From the NCBI GenBank assembly GCA_963726335.1, contig CAVSCD010000004.1, positions 434,001 to 498,000 on the forward strand: a stretch of DNA of 64,000 nucleotides. The letters run 5' to 3'. The notes under the pieces were generated by a model that saw nothing but the letters and a program-made list of their open reading frames with translations, searched no databases and was not told the DNA's origin. This DNA is from CAVSCD01 sp963726335. GTDB taxonomy: Bacteria; Acidobacteriota; Aminicenantia; Aminicenantales; UBA8522. Both the position numbers and the translations under genes were made by a program. This document shows positions 42,137 to 50,808 of the stretch, in pieces (within the stretch, counting starts at the first letter, position 1; every line of letters starts with the position of its first letter).

Positions 42137-42538
42137 ATGAAGAACCGAAGGAACCAGTTGGCCGCAAAAAGAGAAGTCCAGCCGCCGTCGCAAGAGAGAC
42201 GCGGCGACAGCCGGGTCAATGAAGAGGACAAGATCTCTGTGGAGATCCTGTCGGGGGAAAACCCGTCCGCCGAGCTCCCTCCGATTAACGCCCTAACCAA
42301 GGACATCTCGCCCGGTGGTGTCCGGATCATGTCCAACGTCAGGCTGGAGCCCGGCACCCGGGTGAGGCTCGAAATCGTCCTTTCGGGCCGCAGGCGGCTG
42401 ATCACGGTCAACGGGGTGGTGCGCTGGTCCCACAACATCTACGAAGAGGACCTCTTCGAGATGGGCGTCGAGTTCGCCGGGCTCTCTCCCGAGGACAGGC
42501 TGAGCCTGCTCGAGCACGTCTACAGGAAGCGCGACTAG
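42137..42538 (+). CDS. PilZ-domain protein (candidate c-di-GMP receptor)
   Basis: A 133-residue cytoplasmic protein. The RxxxR-type arm is ERRGDSR (20-26) and the second motif is DISPGGVRI (56-64), both needed for c-di-GMP contacts. The end, LSPEDRLSLLEHVYRKR, is a helix like that of the PilZ protein at 25192. ATG 42137 is preferred because residues encoded upstream from ATG 42086 look random, but neither start has a good ribosome site, so the N-terminus is uncertain. It is divergent from the sigma factor and 51 nt before a gamma-glutamyltransferase. Confidence 0.8.
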   Translation: MKNRRNQLAAKREVQPPSQERRGDSRVNEEDKISVEILSGENPSAELPPINALTKDISPGGVRIMSNVRLEPGTRVRLEIVLSGRRRLITVNGVVRWSHNIYEEDLFEMGVEFAGLSPEDRLSLLEHVYRKRD

Positions 42539-42589
42539 CCCCCTTTCCAAGCTCCCGCTCCGGGGTAATACAAGGCCCGAGGAGTGACC

Positions 42590-44455
42590 ATGACAGAAAC
42601 CCGACACATCGCCGCGGCCCTCTGCTGGACCGCTTTTCCTGCCCTCCTGTTTTTCGCTCTGTTTCCCGCCCTGTCGCTATTATCATGGGGCGGACAGCGG
42701 ACCGAAAAACCCGTGCTCCACGGCAAGCACTGGGTGGCGATCACCGGCAAGCCCCTGGCGGCAACAGCGGGCGCGACCATTTTCCACAGAGGCGGGAACG
42801 CCGTCGACGCCGCCTGCGCCATGTTGGCCGCCGTCTCGACCATGCACGACGTCCTGGGCTGGGGAGGGGAGACCCAGGCCCTGATCTACAACCCGTCGAC
42901 GAAAAAGGTCGTCGGCGTCAACGCCCTGGGTGTCGCGCCCACCGGCGCCACCGCCGAATTCTTCCGGTCCAAAGGCCTGGCATATCCTCCCGATCTCGGA
43001 CCGCTCGCGGCCGTGACGCCGGGGTCGCCCGGCGGGCTGTTGGTGATGCTGGCCGAGTTCGGTACGATGTCGCTCAAGGACGTCCTGGCTCCGGCGCTCG
43101 AATTGGCCGACGGCTATCCGATCGAGGAGGAGCTCGCGCGAAGCATCGAAAAGAACAAAAAAGCCCTCAAGGAGTGGCCGTATTCGAGGAAGGTGTTCCT
43201 GCCCCATGGCGGACATGAATGGGAAGCCCCGGAACCGGGCGAGATCTTTCGGCAGCCCGACCTGGCCGAGACGCTCAGAAAGCTCGTCGAAGCCGAAACC
43301 CGGGCCCTGGCGGCCGGGAAGACCCGCAAGGAGGCGATCGCCGCGGCGTACGACCGTTTCTATAAAGGAGACGTCGGCGCGGAGTTCGTCCGGGGCGCCC
43401 GGGAGCAGGGCGGCCTCCTGACGGCCGCGGACCTCGCGGACTGGAGCGTGCGCCTCGAAGAGCCGGTCATGACAACTTACCGCGGCATCGAAGTCTACAA
43501 GCTCACAACCTGGGTGCAGGGCCCGGTGATGCTCCAGGCCCTCAACATGCTGGAGAACCTCGACCTCAAGTCGCTGGGCTTCAACAGCGCCGAATATATC
43601 CACGCCTTATACCAGGTGATGAACCTCGCCTTTGCCGACCGCGATTTCTATTACGGCGACCCGTACTTCCCGCCGGCGGAGCCGCTCAACGGGCTTCTTT
43701 CCAAGGAATACGCGCGAGAGAGGCTGAAGCGGGTCGACTGGAAAGCCAACAACCCGAAGTCGGCTCCCGGGGACCCCTATCCGTTCCAGGGAGGCGTGAA
43801 CCCCTATCTCGAGCTTCTCCGGAAGTGGCCGGAGCGGCCGGAGCCCGAAGCCAAGGACTGCGGCGCTTTTTTCAGGGGGACGACCTCGATCCAAGCGGCC
43901 GATGAAGCGGGCTGGGTCGTTTCCGTGACGCCGAGCGGCGGCTGGATCCCGGCCTGCATCGCCGGCCGCACCGGCATGGGTATGAGCCAGAGGATGCAGA
44001 GCTTCGTCCTGGAGGCCTCCGAGAATCCCTTCAATGTCGTCGCTCCCGGCAAGCGGCCCCGCGCCACGCTCACGCCCGGCCTGGCGCTCAAGGACGGCAA
44101 GCCGTATCTTTCCTTCGCCGTCCAGGGCGGGGATACCCAAGACCAGAACCTCCTTCAGTTCTTTCTGAACGTCGTCGAGTTCGGGATGAACGTGCAGCAG
44201 GCCTGCGAGGCCCCGAACATCAACAGCTACCAGATGCGCAGCTCCTTCGGACTCCACGAATCCGTGCCCGGCAAGCTGGACCTGAACGAGCGGACGCCGC
44301 CCGAAGTCGCCAAGAAGCTGGCCGCCATGGGTTACCGCATCGATTTTAAAAGATACACTTCCGGCCCGATCAACGCGATCTTCTTCGACCGGGCCCACGG
44401 CACGTTCTGGGGCGGCTCATCGAACTACGGCGAGGATTACGGCATCGCCTGGTAG
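42590..44455 (+). CDS. Gamma-glutamyltransferase-family protein
   Basis: A 621-residue exported Ntn hydrolase of the GGT family. An N-terminal hydrophobic segment (AFPALLFFALFPALSLL) precedes ATAGATIFHRGGNAVDAACAM, the usual large-subunit start. The autoprocessing site is GTTSIQAADEAGWVVS with Thr431 as the expected new N-terminus; GGTs normally have TTH followed by a V-D pair here, so the site is divergent. GGTs cleave gamma-glutamyl amides such as glutathione. Related members act on cephalosporins or poly-gamma-glutamate, and the divergence leaves the substrate open. ATG 42590 follows GAGGAG. Confidence 0.85.
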   Translation: MTETRHIAAALCWTAFPALLFFALFPALSLLSWGGQRTEKPVLHGKHWVAITGKPLAATAGATIFHRGGNAVDAACAMLAAVSTMHDVLGWGGETQALIYNPSTKKVVGVNALGVAPTGATAEFFRSKGLAYPPDLGPLAAVTPGSPGGLLVMLAEFGTMSLKDVLAPALELADGYPIEEELARSIEKNKKALKEWPYSRKVFLPHGGHEWEAPEPGEIFRQPDLAETLRKLVEAETRALAAGKTRKEAIAAAYDRFYKGDVGAEFVRGAREQGGLLTAADLADWSVRLEEPVMTTYRGIEVYKLTTWVQGPVMLQALNMLENLDLKSLGFNSAEYIHALYQVMNLAFADRDFYYGDPYFPPAEPLNGLLSKEYARERLKRVDWKANNPKSAPGDPYPFQGGVNPYLELLRKWPERPEPEAKDCGAFFRGTTSIQAADEAGWVVSVTPSGGWIPACIAGRTGMGMSQRMQSFVLEASENPFNVVAPGKRPRATLTPGLALKDGKPYLSFAVQGGDTQDQNLLQFFLNVVEFGMNVQQACEAPNINSYQMRSSFGLHESVPGKLDLNERTPPEVAKKLAAMGYRIDFKRYTSGPINAIFFDRAHGTFWGGSSNYGEDYGIAW

Positions 44456-44757
44456 CATCGATTCTGGACAGGGCGAGGGGTGTGTGCGAAGAGGTTCATC
44501 CGGAGGCGTGCGGAACGGTTCCTCGAAGAGGAGAGCGAGCGAGGACTGAGCGAATTTGATTCGCGGAGCAACACGGGGATTCCGAAGGGAATGCCCCTTT
44601 GGTCGCAGGACGAAGTCCGCAAAGAGGAGGCAGTGAGCGAAGCGAGCGTCGGAAGGGAGAAAGCGAAGCTGTCTCCCTCAAAAAGGCGCTGCGGGAATCT
44701 GCGGTATCCTGAGCAAAGCCCCGAGCGATCTTTTGACTCGCCCCGGCGCGTGTGCTA
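44453..44757. repeat. Candidate third-type TA-bounded repeat in the 44456-44767 gap
   Basis: The gap after the GGT stop begins TAGCA and ends TGCTA, followed at some distance inward on both sides by GGGCGAG-like sequence, a weak inverted repeat. The interior holds hairpins such as GGGGATTCC paired with GGAATGCCCC and (GA)-rich blocks, and reads as no convincing protein on either strand. By analogy with the other elements its TAG is the gene stop. No second copy is in the window, so this is tentative. Confidence 0.3.
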
Positions 44758-44761
44758 AATA
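44733..44761 (+). promoter_or_regulatory. Promoter giving a leaderless aminotransferase mRNA
   Basis: TTGACT (44733-44738) and TAAATA (44756-44761) are 17 nt apart. The expected initiation site coincides with the GTG start at 44768. The -10 box straddles the right edge of the candidate repeat. Confidence 0.55.
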
Positions 44762-44767
44762 GTATGT

Positions 44768-46093
44768 GTGTGGGAAGCGCCGTCTTTCGGGAAATTCCTG
44801 GCCAGCCATCGGACCATCCGCGCCAGGTTTCCCCAGATCGCCAAAGACATCCACGGCCACTCGCGGATCTACCTTAACAGCGCCGCCGGGACCCTGGTCG
44901 TCGATACGGCGGCCAGGGCGGCCGCCCAGGCCTCGACCTGGCTGAATTCACTCCCCGGCGAAGTCTTCCCGGCGGAGATCGCGACCGCGAAGTTCCACGG
45001 AGCGATCCGGGAGATCGCGGCGGATTTCCTCAACGCCCCCGACCCGGACGAGATCTCCTTCCACTTCTCTTCGACGCAGGCGCTGTTCAACGCCGCCCTC
45101 TCGATGCGGGGGCTGGTCCGGGCCCGGAACAACCTGGTCGTGACCGACCTCGACCATATGGCCAACGTCTCGCCCTGGGAATCGGTCGGCGGCAAATGGT
45201 GGGGAGCCCATGTGCGCCGGGCGCGGATCCTGGATACGGGCGAGCTGGACATGGATCACCTCATCTCTCTGATCGATGACGCGACGGCGGTGGTGGCGAT
45301 GCCCCTGGCTTCGAACGGGCTGGGGACGATCGTGCCGCTCGAAACCCTGATCCCCTCGATCCGGAAGAAGTCCCCGAAGTGCCTGATCTGCGTCGACGCC
45401 GTTCACCATGCGCTCCACGGCCCGATCGACGTCCAGTCCCTGGGCTGCGACCTGCTCGTCTTTTCCGGGTACAAGGTCTTCGGGCCGATGCTCGGCGTGA
45501 TGTGGGGCAAGAGGGAGATCCTGAAGAGGATGAAGCCTTTCCGCGTGGAGACGAACAAGAACGACCCCCCCTACAAGTTCGAACAGGGCACGCTGAACAA
45601 TGCGTCTCTCGCCTCGCTCGGCGCGGCCCTCCGGTATATCGTCTGGCTGGCGGACGAGCTCGACCCGCAGCTCGCCGGCGAAGACAGGAGATCCAAGTTC
45701 AGACGGGCGATGACCGCCGTGGCCGCCTACGAGCGCGAGATTTCACGCAAGGTCCTCGTGGGGTTCCGGAATTTGGCGCCGGACCGGTTCCGTCTCTACG
45801 GAAACGCCGGCCCCGTTGAAGCCGCCTTCAGGGACCCGACCTTTTCCTTCGAGATCGCCGGCTTCGCCGCCCGCGACATCAAGCGTCTCCTGTGGGAGAA
45901 GGCCGGCATCCAGATCGCCGACGGCAACCACTACTCGGCCGCTTTTTATCGTCATTACCGCAAAGACAGCGTCTGCCGCGCGAGCTTCGCCCACTACAAC
46001 AGCCCCGCCGACGCCGATGCTCTGGTCAGCGCCCTGGAGGGGATTGTCCCGCGGGACGAATCCCGCCCGGGAGAGGATGATACGGGATCATGA
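44768..46093 (+). CDS. Class V aminotransferase (cysteine desulfurase/isopenicillin epimerase-like)
   Basis: A 441-residue PLP enzyme of fold type I. HSRIYLNSAAGTLVVDTA is the N-terminal substrate-binding strand, and FSGYKVFGPMLGVMWGKRE contains the PLP lysine K236. Motifs match SufS/CsdA-like and isopenicillin-N-epimerase-like proteins, but no desulfurase cysteine loop is evident, so a lyase or epimerase role is possible. The GTG at 44768 is the only reasonable start, has no ribosome site, and lies where transcription should begin. A lipoprotein of the beta-lactamase family follows after 55 nt. Confidence 0.82.
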   Translation: MWEAPSFGKFLASHRTIRARFPQIAKDIHGHSRIYLNSAAGTLVVDTAARAAAQASTWLNSLPGEVFPAEIATAKFHGAIREIAADFLNAPDPDEISFHFSSTQALFNAALSMRGLVRARNNLVVTDLDHMANVSPWESVGGKWWGAHVRRARILDTGELDMDHLISLIDDATAVVAMPLASNGLGTIVPLETLIPSIRKKSPKCLICVDAVHHALHGPIDVQSLGCDLLVFSGYKVFGPMLGVMWGKREILKRMKPFRVETNKNDPPYKFEQGTLNNASLASLGAALRYIVWLADELDPQLAGEDRRSKFRRAMTAVAAYEREISRKVLVGFRNLAPDRFRLYGNAGPVEAAFRDPTFSFEIAGFAARDIKRLLWEKAGIQIADGNHYSAAFYRHYRKDSVCRASFAHYNSPADADALVSALEGIVPRDESRPGEDDTGS

Positions 46094-46148
46094 CCGGGAG
46101 GCCAAAAGGAACCTGGCCCGGGCCGAGCGGGGGCGACCGGGGTCTTGC

Positions 46149-47387
46149 ATGAACCAAGCGGTGCCCAAGATCGCCGCGGTTCTCGCGGTGCTTGCCGTTT
46201 GCGCTGCCTGCCCGACCGACGGCGTCTTCCGGCCGGCCGACGGCGGGATGTCGGCGGCCCGGCTCAAGCGCCTTGACGCGATCGTCCGAGAGGCCGTGTC
46301 CCGGAAGGACTTCCCGGGTGCCGTGCTCCTCGTCGGCCGAAACGGGAAGACCGTCTACCGAAAAGCCTTCGGCGAGAGCCAGTGGGTCCCGGACCATGTC
46401 CCGATCAAAACCGGCATGATCTTCGACCTGGCCTCGCTCACCAAGCCCGTGGCCACCGCCACGTCGATCATGATCCTCGTCGAGCAGGGGAGGCTCAGCC
46501 TGGACGAAAAGGTCAAAGACTATGTGCCCGGGTTTTCGGCCTTCGCGGACGGCGAGGGAAAGCCGGGAGAAGACGCCAGGATCTGGCACCTTCTCACGCA
46601 CACCTCGGGCCTGCCTCCGTACGCGGACGCGGCCGAAGTCGAAAAACACTTCGGCGGGCCCTGCTCCACGGCGCAGCTCGTCGACTATATTTCCGGGCTG
46701 AGGAAGACCGACCCCCCGGGACAGGCTTTTCATTACAGCTGCCTCGGCTACATCACCCTGGCCCATATCCTCGACAAGATCACGGGACTGACGATCGCCT
46801 CGTTCAGCAGGGAGAATATCTTCAAGCCCTTGGGCATGAGGCATACGTTTTTCGTTCCTGACGAAGAATACCTCGACCGGTGCGTCCCCACCCAGGTCAT
46901 AGACGGCCGTCCGCTCCGCGGCGTCGTCCATGACCCGCTGGCCCGGCTCCAGGGAGGGATCTCGGGGAACGCCGGCCTCTTTTCGACCGCCGACGACCTG
47001 GCTGTCTTCGCGGAGATGATGCTCGGCCGAGGGAGATATCGGGACGTCAGGGTCCTCGGCCCGCTGGCCGCGGCGCGCATGTCTTCGGTCTGGCCCAAGG
47101 CGGCTATCGCCGGACGGGGCCTGGGCTGGGATATCCTCTCCGCTTACAGCACGAACCGGGGTGACCTGTTCGGCCCGGACTCTTACGGCCATTCGGGTTA
47201 CACGGGAACGTCGATCTGGATCGACCCCGAGACGCGAACGTATGTCATCTTCCTGACCAACAGCGTCCACCCGGATGACAAGGGCTCGGTCCTCACGCTG
47301 CGCAGCCGCGTGGCCAACGTCGTCGCCGCCTCGATCCTCGATTGGGAGCCGGGAGCAGCGGAGCGGGGGAGGTCGGACCAAAGATGA
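46149..47387 (+). CDS. Beta-lactamase-family serine hydrolase lipoprotein
   Basis: A 412-residue lipoprotein (lipobox AVCAAC, Cys21) with a class C/penicillin-binding fold. The SxxK motif is SLTK (Ser96, Lys99) in IFDLASLTKPVATATS; the second motif is HYSCLGY, with C where YxN is usual; and HSGYTGTS is the third. WHLLTHTSGLPPY is also typical. Members include esterases and D-amino-acid peptidases rather than antibiotic resistance enzymes. ATG 46149 is preferred since it gives the lipobox; an earlier start would add a charged stretch. The stop overlaps the next gene in ATGA. Confidence 0.87.
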   Translation: MNQAVPKIAAVLAVLAVCAACPTDGVFRPADGGMSAARLKRLDAIVREAVSRKDFPGAVLLVGRNGKTVYRKAFGESQWVPDHVPIKTGMIFDLASLTKPVATATSIMILVEQGRLSLDEKVKDYVPGFSAFADGEGKPGEDARIWHLLTHTSGLPPYADAAEVEKHFGGPCSTAQLVDYISGLRKTDPPGQAFHYSCLGYITLAHILDKITGLTIASFSRENIFKPLGMRHTFFVPDEEYLDRCVPTQVIDGRPLRGVVHDPLARLQGGISGNAGLFSTADDLAVFAEMMLGRGRYRDVRVLGPLAAARMSSVWPKAAIAGRGLGWDILSAYSTNRGDLFGPDSYGHSGYTGTSIWIDPETRTYVIFLTNSVHPDDKGSVLTLRSRVANVVAASILDWEPGAAERGRSDQR

Positions 47388-47884
47388 ACCCCGCCCCCGA
47401 GGAGGCCAGGGTTTACGAAGCCCTGAAGGAACTGGGAATCGCCTGGGATCGGCACGAGCATCCACCCGTTTTTACCGTCGAGGAAGCCGAAAAGCACTGG
47501 ACGGAAGTCCAGGGCGCTCACTGCAAGAACCTGTTCCTCAGGAACAAGAAAGGCAACCATCACTATCTGGTCGTCCTCGAGAGCTTGAAACTCGCCGACC
47601 TCCGCCAGCTCAACCGGTTGCTGAACGAGGACCGGCTCAGCTTCGCCTCTCCCGAGAGGCTGAAGAGGTTTCTCGGCCTCGACCCGGGGTCGGTCTCGCC
47701 GTTCGGGCTGCTCAACGACGCGAACCGGGAGGTGGCGGTCGTCGTCGACCAGGACCTGAAACTGGCCAAGACGGTCAATTTCCACCCCAACGTCAACACG
47801 GCGACGGTGGGCATCAGCACCGTCGATTTCGAACGTTTTCTCGCCTCGAGGGGGAACCGCGTTTTGTATTTTCCGTTCCCTTAG
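47384..47884 (+). CDS. YbaK/ProX-type prolyl-tRNA deacylase-like protein
   Basis: A 166-residue single-domain protein of the YbaK/ProRS-INS family: LGIAWDRHEHPPVFTVEEAEKH, then GAHCKNLFLRNKKGNHHYLVVL with the conserved lysine near 48, and VSPFGLLNDANREV with VNFHPNVNTATVGIS. It matches PrdX/ProXp-type free-standing editing proteins that clear Ala-tRNA(Pro). The start ATG 47384 overlaps the preceding stop, giving translational coupling to the hydrolase gene. The functional link to that gene is unclear. Confidence 0.88.
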   Translation: MNPAPEEARVYEALKELGIAWDRHEHPPVFTVEEAEKHWTEVQGAHCKNLFLRNKKGNHHYLVVLESLKLADLRQLNRLLNEDRLSFASPERLKRFLGLDPGSVSPFGLLNDANREVAVVVDQDLKLAKTVNFHPNVNTATVGISTVDFERFLASRGNRVLYFPFP

Positions 47885-47934
47885 ACCGATGCCGCATTCC
47901 GGGACGGAAAAGGCCTCGCGCAAGGAGATCGCCG

Positions 47935-49953
47935 ATGAAGTTTTCGCACGCCGGCTGGCAGCTCGCCCTCCTCGGCCTCGTCGCCCTGGGCGCGGGGGAG
48001 AGGGCCGGAATGGGCCCTGAAGTTTCGACCGTCAAACGTCCGCCGGCCGCGGGAGCCAATTCTCACTACGTGACCAACCGGGCGCCCCTGGCGCCGTCGC
48101 CGCTCGTGAAACTGCCGATCGGCGCCATCGAACCCAAAGGCTGGCTCCTCAGTCAGCTTCAGCTCATGCGCACGGGGCTCACCGGTCGTCTGCAGGAACT
48201 GAGCCGGCACCTCGGCAGCGACAGCGGCTGGATCACCCTCCGGGGCGCGGGCTGGGAGGAGATGCCCTATTGGCTCAAGGGATACCAGGACCTCGGGTAC
48301 CTGCTCAAGGACCCGGAGCTCATCGCTTCGGCGGGACGGTGGATGGACCGCGCCTTGGGAAGCCAGCAGCCGGACGGGTTCTTCGGCCCTCCGGCGAACA
48401 GGATCAAGGGCGACCTCTGGCCGAACATGCTCGTCCTCACCTGCGCCCAGAGTCTTTATGAGGCGACCTCGGACCCGCGCGTCATTCCCTTCCTCACGAA
48501 ATACTTCAGGTTCGAATACGACCTTCCGGTCGCGGAGCTTCTTCCGGAAAGCTGGCAGAAGCTCCGGGGCGGCGAGAACCTGGAGAGTGTCTACTGGCTC
48601 TACAACCGCACCGGCGACGCCTGGCTGCTCGACCTCGCCCGCCGCCTCTACGAGAGGACGGCTGACTGGGAGTCCGATATCCTCAGCCCCGAACGCGACC
48701 GGGACTGGGAGCCCAGCGCCTTCTACCACGGAGTCAACATCGCCATGGGCTTGAGGTATCCGGGCGTCTATTTCCAGCAAGCCGGGGACACCCGGTACCT
48801 GGAGACCGTCGAGAAGAACTACCGCCTTGTGATGGACGCCTACGGCCGACAGCCCGGCGGAATGTTCGGGGCCGACGAGAACATCCGCGCCGGCTTCGGC
48901 GACCCGAGGCAGGGGGCGGAGACCTGCTCGATGGTCGAGCTCATGAACAGCCACGAAGCCCTTCTCAAGATCACGGGCGACGCAAAGCATGCCGACCGCT
49001 GCGAAGAGATCGCCTTCAATTCCCTCCCCGCCGCCCTGACGCCCGACCTCAAAGCCCTCCATTACCTCACCGCGCCGAACCTGATCTCCTGCGACAGCTC
49101 GGGCGAGCACGACTTCCAGAACGACGGGACGCTGGTCTCTTACGACCCTCATTCGTATCGGTGCTGCCAGCACAACGTGGCCTTCGGCTGGCCGTATTTC
49201 GCCGAGCATCTATGGCTGGCCACGGCCGACAACGGCCTGGCTGCCTCGCTGTACTCGCCCTGCGAGGTCACGGCCAAGGTCGCCGATGGCGCGGCCGTCC
49301 GGATCAGCGAGGACACCTGGTATCCCTTCGGGGAGATCGTCGATCTGACCGTGCGGACAGACCGGGAGGTCAGCTTCCCGCTCTACCTCCGGGTGCCGGA
49401 CTGGTCGAAGAACCCGGCGCTCCTCATCAACGGAAAAAGACAGCCCGTCAGGCTCGTGGCCGGACAATACGCCCTCATCCGCCGTCATTGGAGGAACGGG
49501 GACCAGGTCCGGTTCGAGCTTTCGCCCGAGATCGAGGTCAAGGTCTGGCCGGAATGGGCGGATGCCGTCTCCGTCCGCCGCGGTCCGCTCTGGTTCTCGC
49601 TCAAGATCGGCGAAGAGTGGAAGAGATATGCCGGCACGGACGAATGGCCGGCCTGCGAAGTCCTGCCGACGACTCCCTGGAACTACGGCCTGGACGTCGC
49701 CCCGGACCGCCCGGAGGCCGCGATATCTCTCGTGAGCGCGGCGGCGCCGGCCTATCAGCCATTCGCTCTCGAGGCGGCGCCGGTCGTCCTCAGGGCCAAG
49801 GCCAGGCGCCTTCCGGACTGGAAGGCGGAGGGGAAGATGGTCGGCAAGATGCCGGCGGGCCCGCCGCGGCCGGGCGGGGCCGCAGAAGACGTGCTCCTCG
49901 TGCCGATGGGTTGCGCCCGGCTCCGGATCGCCGTCTTCCCGCGCGCCTCTTAG
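47935..49953 (+). CDS. GH127-like (DUF1680) glycoside hydrolase, secreted
   Basis: A 672-residue secreted protein with signal peptide (1-21). Residues about 100-430 form an alpha/alpha barrel with GGMFGADENIRAG and GAETCSMVELMNS. Candidate zinc and catalytic residues align with the beta-L-arabinofuranosidase HypBA1: Glu329, Cys331, Cys410 and Cys411 (SYRCCQHNVAFGWP). A C-terminal beta region contains LYLRVPDWSKNPALLING. The cysteine nucleophile site is therefore intact, so beta-L-arabinofuranosidase or a related activity is likely. ATG 47935 follows AAGGAG. It is the last gene of a possible run from 46149. Confidence 0.88.
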   Translation: MKFSHAGWQLALLGLVALGAGERAGMGPEVSTVKRPPAAGANSHYVTNRAPLAPSPLVKLPIGAIEPKGWLLSQLQLMRTGLTGRLQELSRHLGSDSGWITLRGAGWEEMPYWLKGYQDLGYLLKDPELIASAGRWMDRALGSQQPDGFFGPPANRIKGDLWPNMLVLTCAQSLYEATSDPRVIPFLTKYFRFEYDLPVAELLPESWQKLRGGENLESVYWLYNRTGDAWLLDLARRLYERTADWESDILSPERDRDWEPSAFYHGVNIAMGLRYPGVYFQQAGDTRYLETVEKNYRLVMDAYGRQPGGMFGADENIRAGFGDPRQGAETCSMVELMNSHEALLKITGDAKHADRCEEIAFNSLPAALTPDLKALHYLTAPNLISCDSSGEHDFQNDGTLVSYDPHSYRCCQHNVAFGWPYFAEHLWLATADNGLAASLYSPCEVTAKVADGAAVRISEDTWYPFGEIVDLTVRTDREVSFPLYLRVPDWSKNPALLINGKRQPVRLVAGQYALIRRHWRNGDQVRFELSPEIEVKVWPEWADAVSVRRGPLWFSLKIGEEWKRYAGTDEWPACEVLPTTPWNYGLDVAPDRPEAAISLVSAAAPAYQPFALEAAPVVLRAKARRLPDWKAEGKMVGKMPAGPPRPGGAAEDVLLVPMGCARLRIAVFPRAS

Positions 49954-50068
49954 GCAGCCCCGGTCCGCGCTCGTTGGCAAAGGACACGAAGTCTGATAAA
50001 ATTCCATCTCTCAAGTTGAAGCCCTGCCGGACCGAGACGATCAGGGCGTTCAGGAAAACCAAGGAGGC

Positions 50069-50785
50069 ATGATGAAAAAGACGCTATCCCAGGCGATTGT
50101 CGCGCTCTGCGTTTTGGCGCTGGTCCTGGCGGCCCCGGCGGCCGCAGCGGGCCAGGTTCAGGAAACCGAAAGCACCGTCCCCGAGCTCAGCGCCTATCAC
50201 GACGTGATCTATCCCATTTGGCATACGGCCTATCCGGAAAAGGATTATGCGGCACTCCGAAGTTACGCGCCCGAAGTCAAGGGCGGGGCCGAGAAGATCT
50301 ACGCCGCCAGGCTCCCGGGCATCCTGCACGATCGGCAGGCGAAGTGGGACCAGGGCACGGCCGAGCTCAAGAAGAACGTTGACGCCTACCTCGCGGCGGC
50401 CGCCGGAACGGACGACGCGGCCCTTCTGGCCGCGGCCGAGACCCTTCACTCCCGCTACGAGATGCTCGTCAGGATCATCCGGCCCGTGCTCAAGGAAGTC
50501 GACGCCTTCCACAAGGTCCTTTACGTCGTCTACCATACCTACCTCCCGGACAAGGACTTCGCCAGGATCAAAGAGGTGAGCCCCGACCTGGCGGCCAAGG
50601 CCGAGGCCATCACCAAAGCCTCGCTCCCGAAGAGGCTCGAATCGAAGGCCGAGGCGTTCCAGAAAGCCGCGGCCGACCTTCATGAAGCTTCGAAGGCCCT
50701 GGCGGCGTCTCCCGACGCGTCGATGGCCGCCGCGGTCGAGACGCTTCACACGAAATACCAGGCCCTCGAAAAAGTCTTCGAATAG
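50069..50785 (+). CDS. Secreted protein with a tandem duplicated helical domain
   Basis: A 238-residue protein with signal peptide (1-28). It contains two copies of a domain of about 95 residues: the first from ELSAYHDVIYPIWHTAYPEKD to LAAAETLHSRYEMLVRII, the second from EVDAFHKVLYVVYHTYLPDKD to MAAAVETLHTKYQALEKVF. Both repeats keep the paired His-Tyr pattern (H..(I/L)Y...H...P.KD) and the ETLHxxY end. The helical, histidine-bearing copies could bind a metal or heme, as four-helix bundles do, but no known motif is seen. It stands alone after the GH127-like gene and is convergent with a TonB receptor. Confidence 0.72.
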   Translation: MMKKTLSQAIVALCVLALVLAAPAAAAGQVQETESTVPELSAYHDVIYPIWHTAYPEKDYAALRSYAPEVKGGAEKIYAARLPGILHDRQAKWDQGTAELKKNVDAYLAAAAGTDDAALLAAAETLHSRYEMLVRIIRPVLKEVDAFHKVLYVVYHTYLPDKDFARIKEVSPDLAAKAEAITKASLPKRLESKAEAFQKAAADLHEASKALAASPDASMAAAVETLHTKYQALEKVFE

Positions 50786-50803
50786 GCCGGGGGAATTCCG
50801 GCC
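50785..50803. terminator. Convergent hairpin between the duplicated-domain gene and the TonB receptor
   Basis: GGCCGG (50785-50790) and CCGGCC (50798-50803) form a 6-bp stem with a 7-nt loop in the 23-nt gap between the convergent stops. It has no long T run. Confidence 0.35.
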
Positions 50804-50808
50804 CGGGA

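Noticed and set aside
41830..42438. 202-codon minus-strand open frame over the sigma/PilZ gap
   Set aside because: It overlaps the PilZ gene and a promoter, and has no ribosome site or domain.
44480..44758. 92-codon charged open frame after the GGT gene
   Set aside because: Low-complexity Arg/Glu/Ser composition, inside a candidate repeat with internal hairpins, and no ribosome site.
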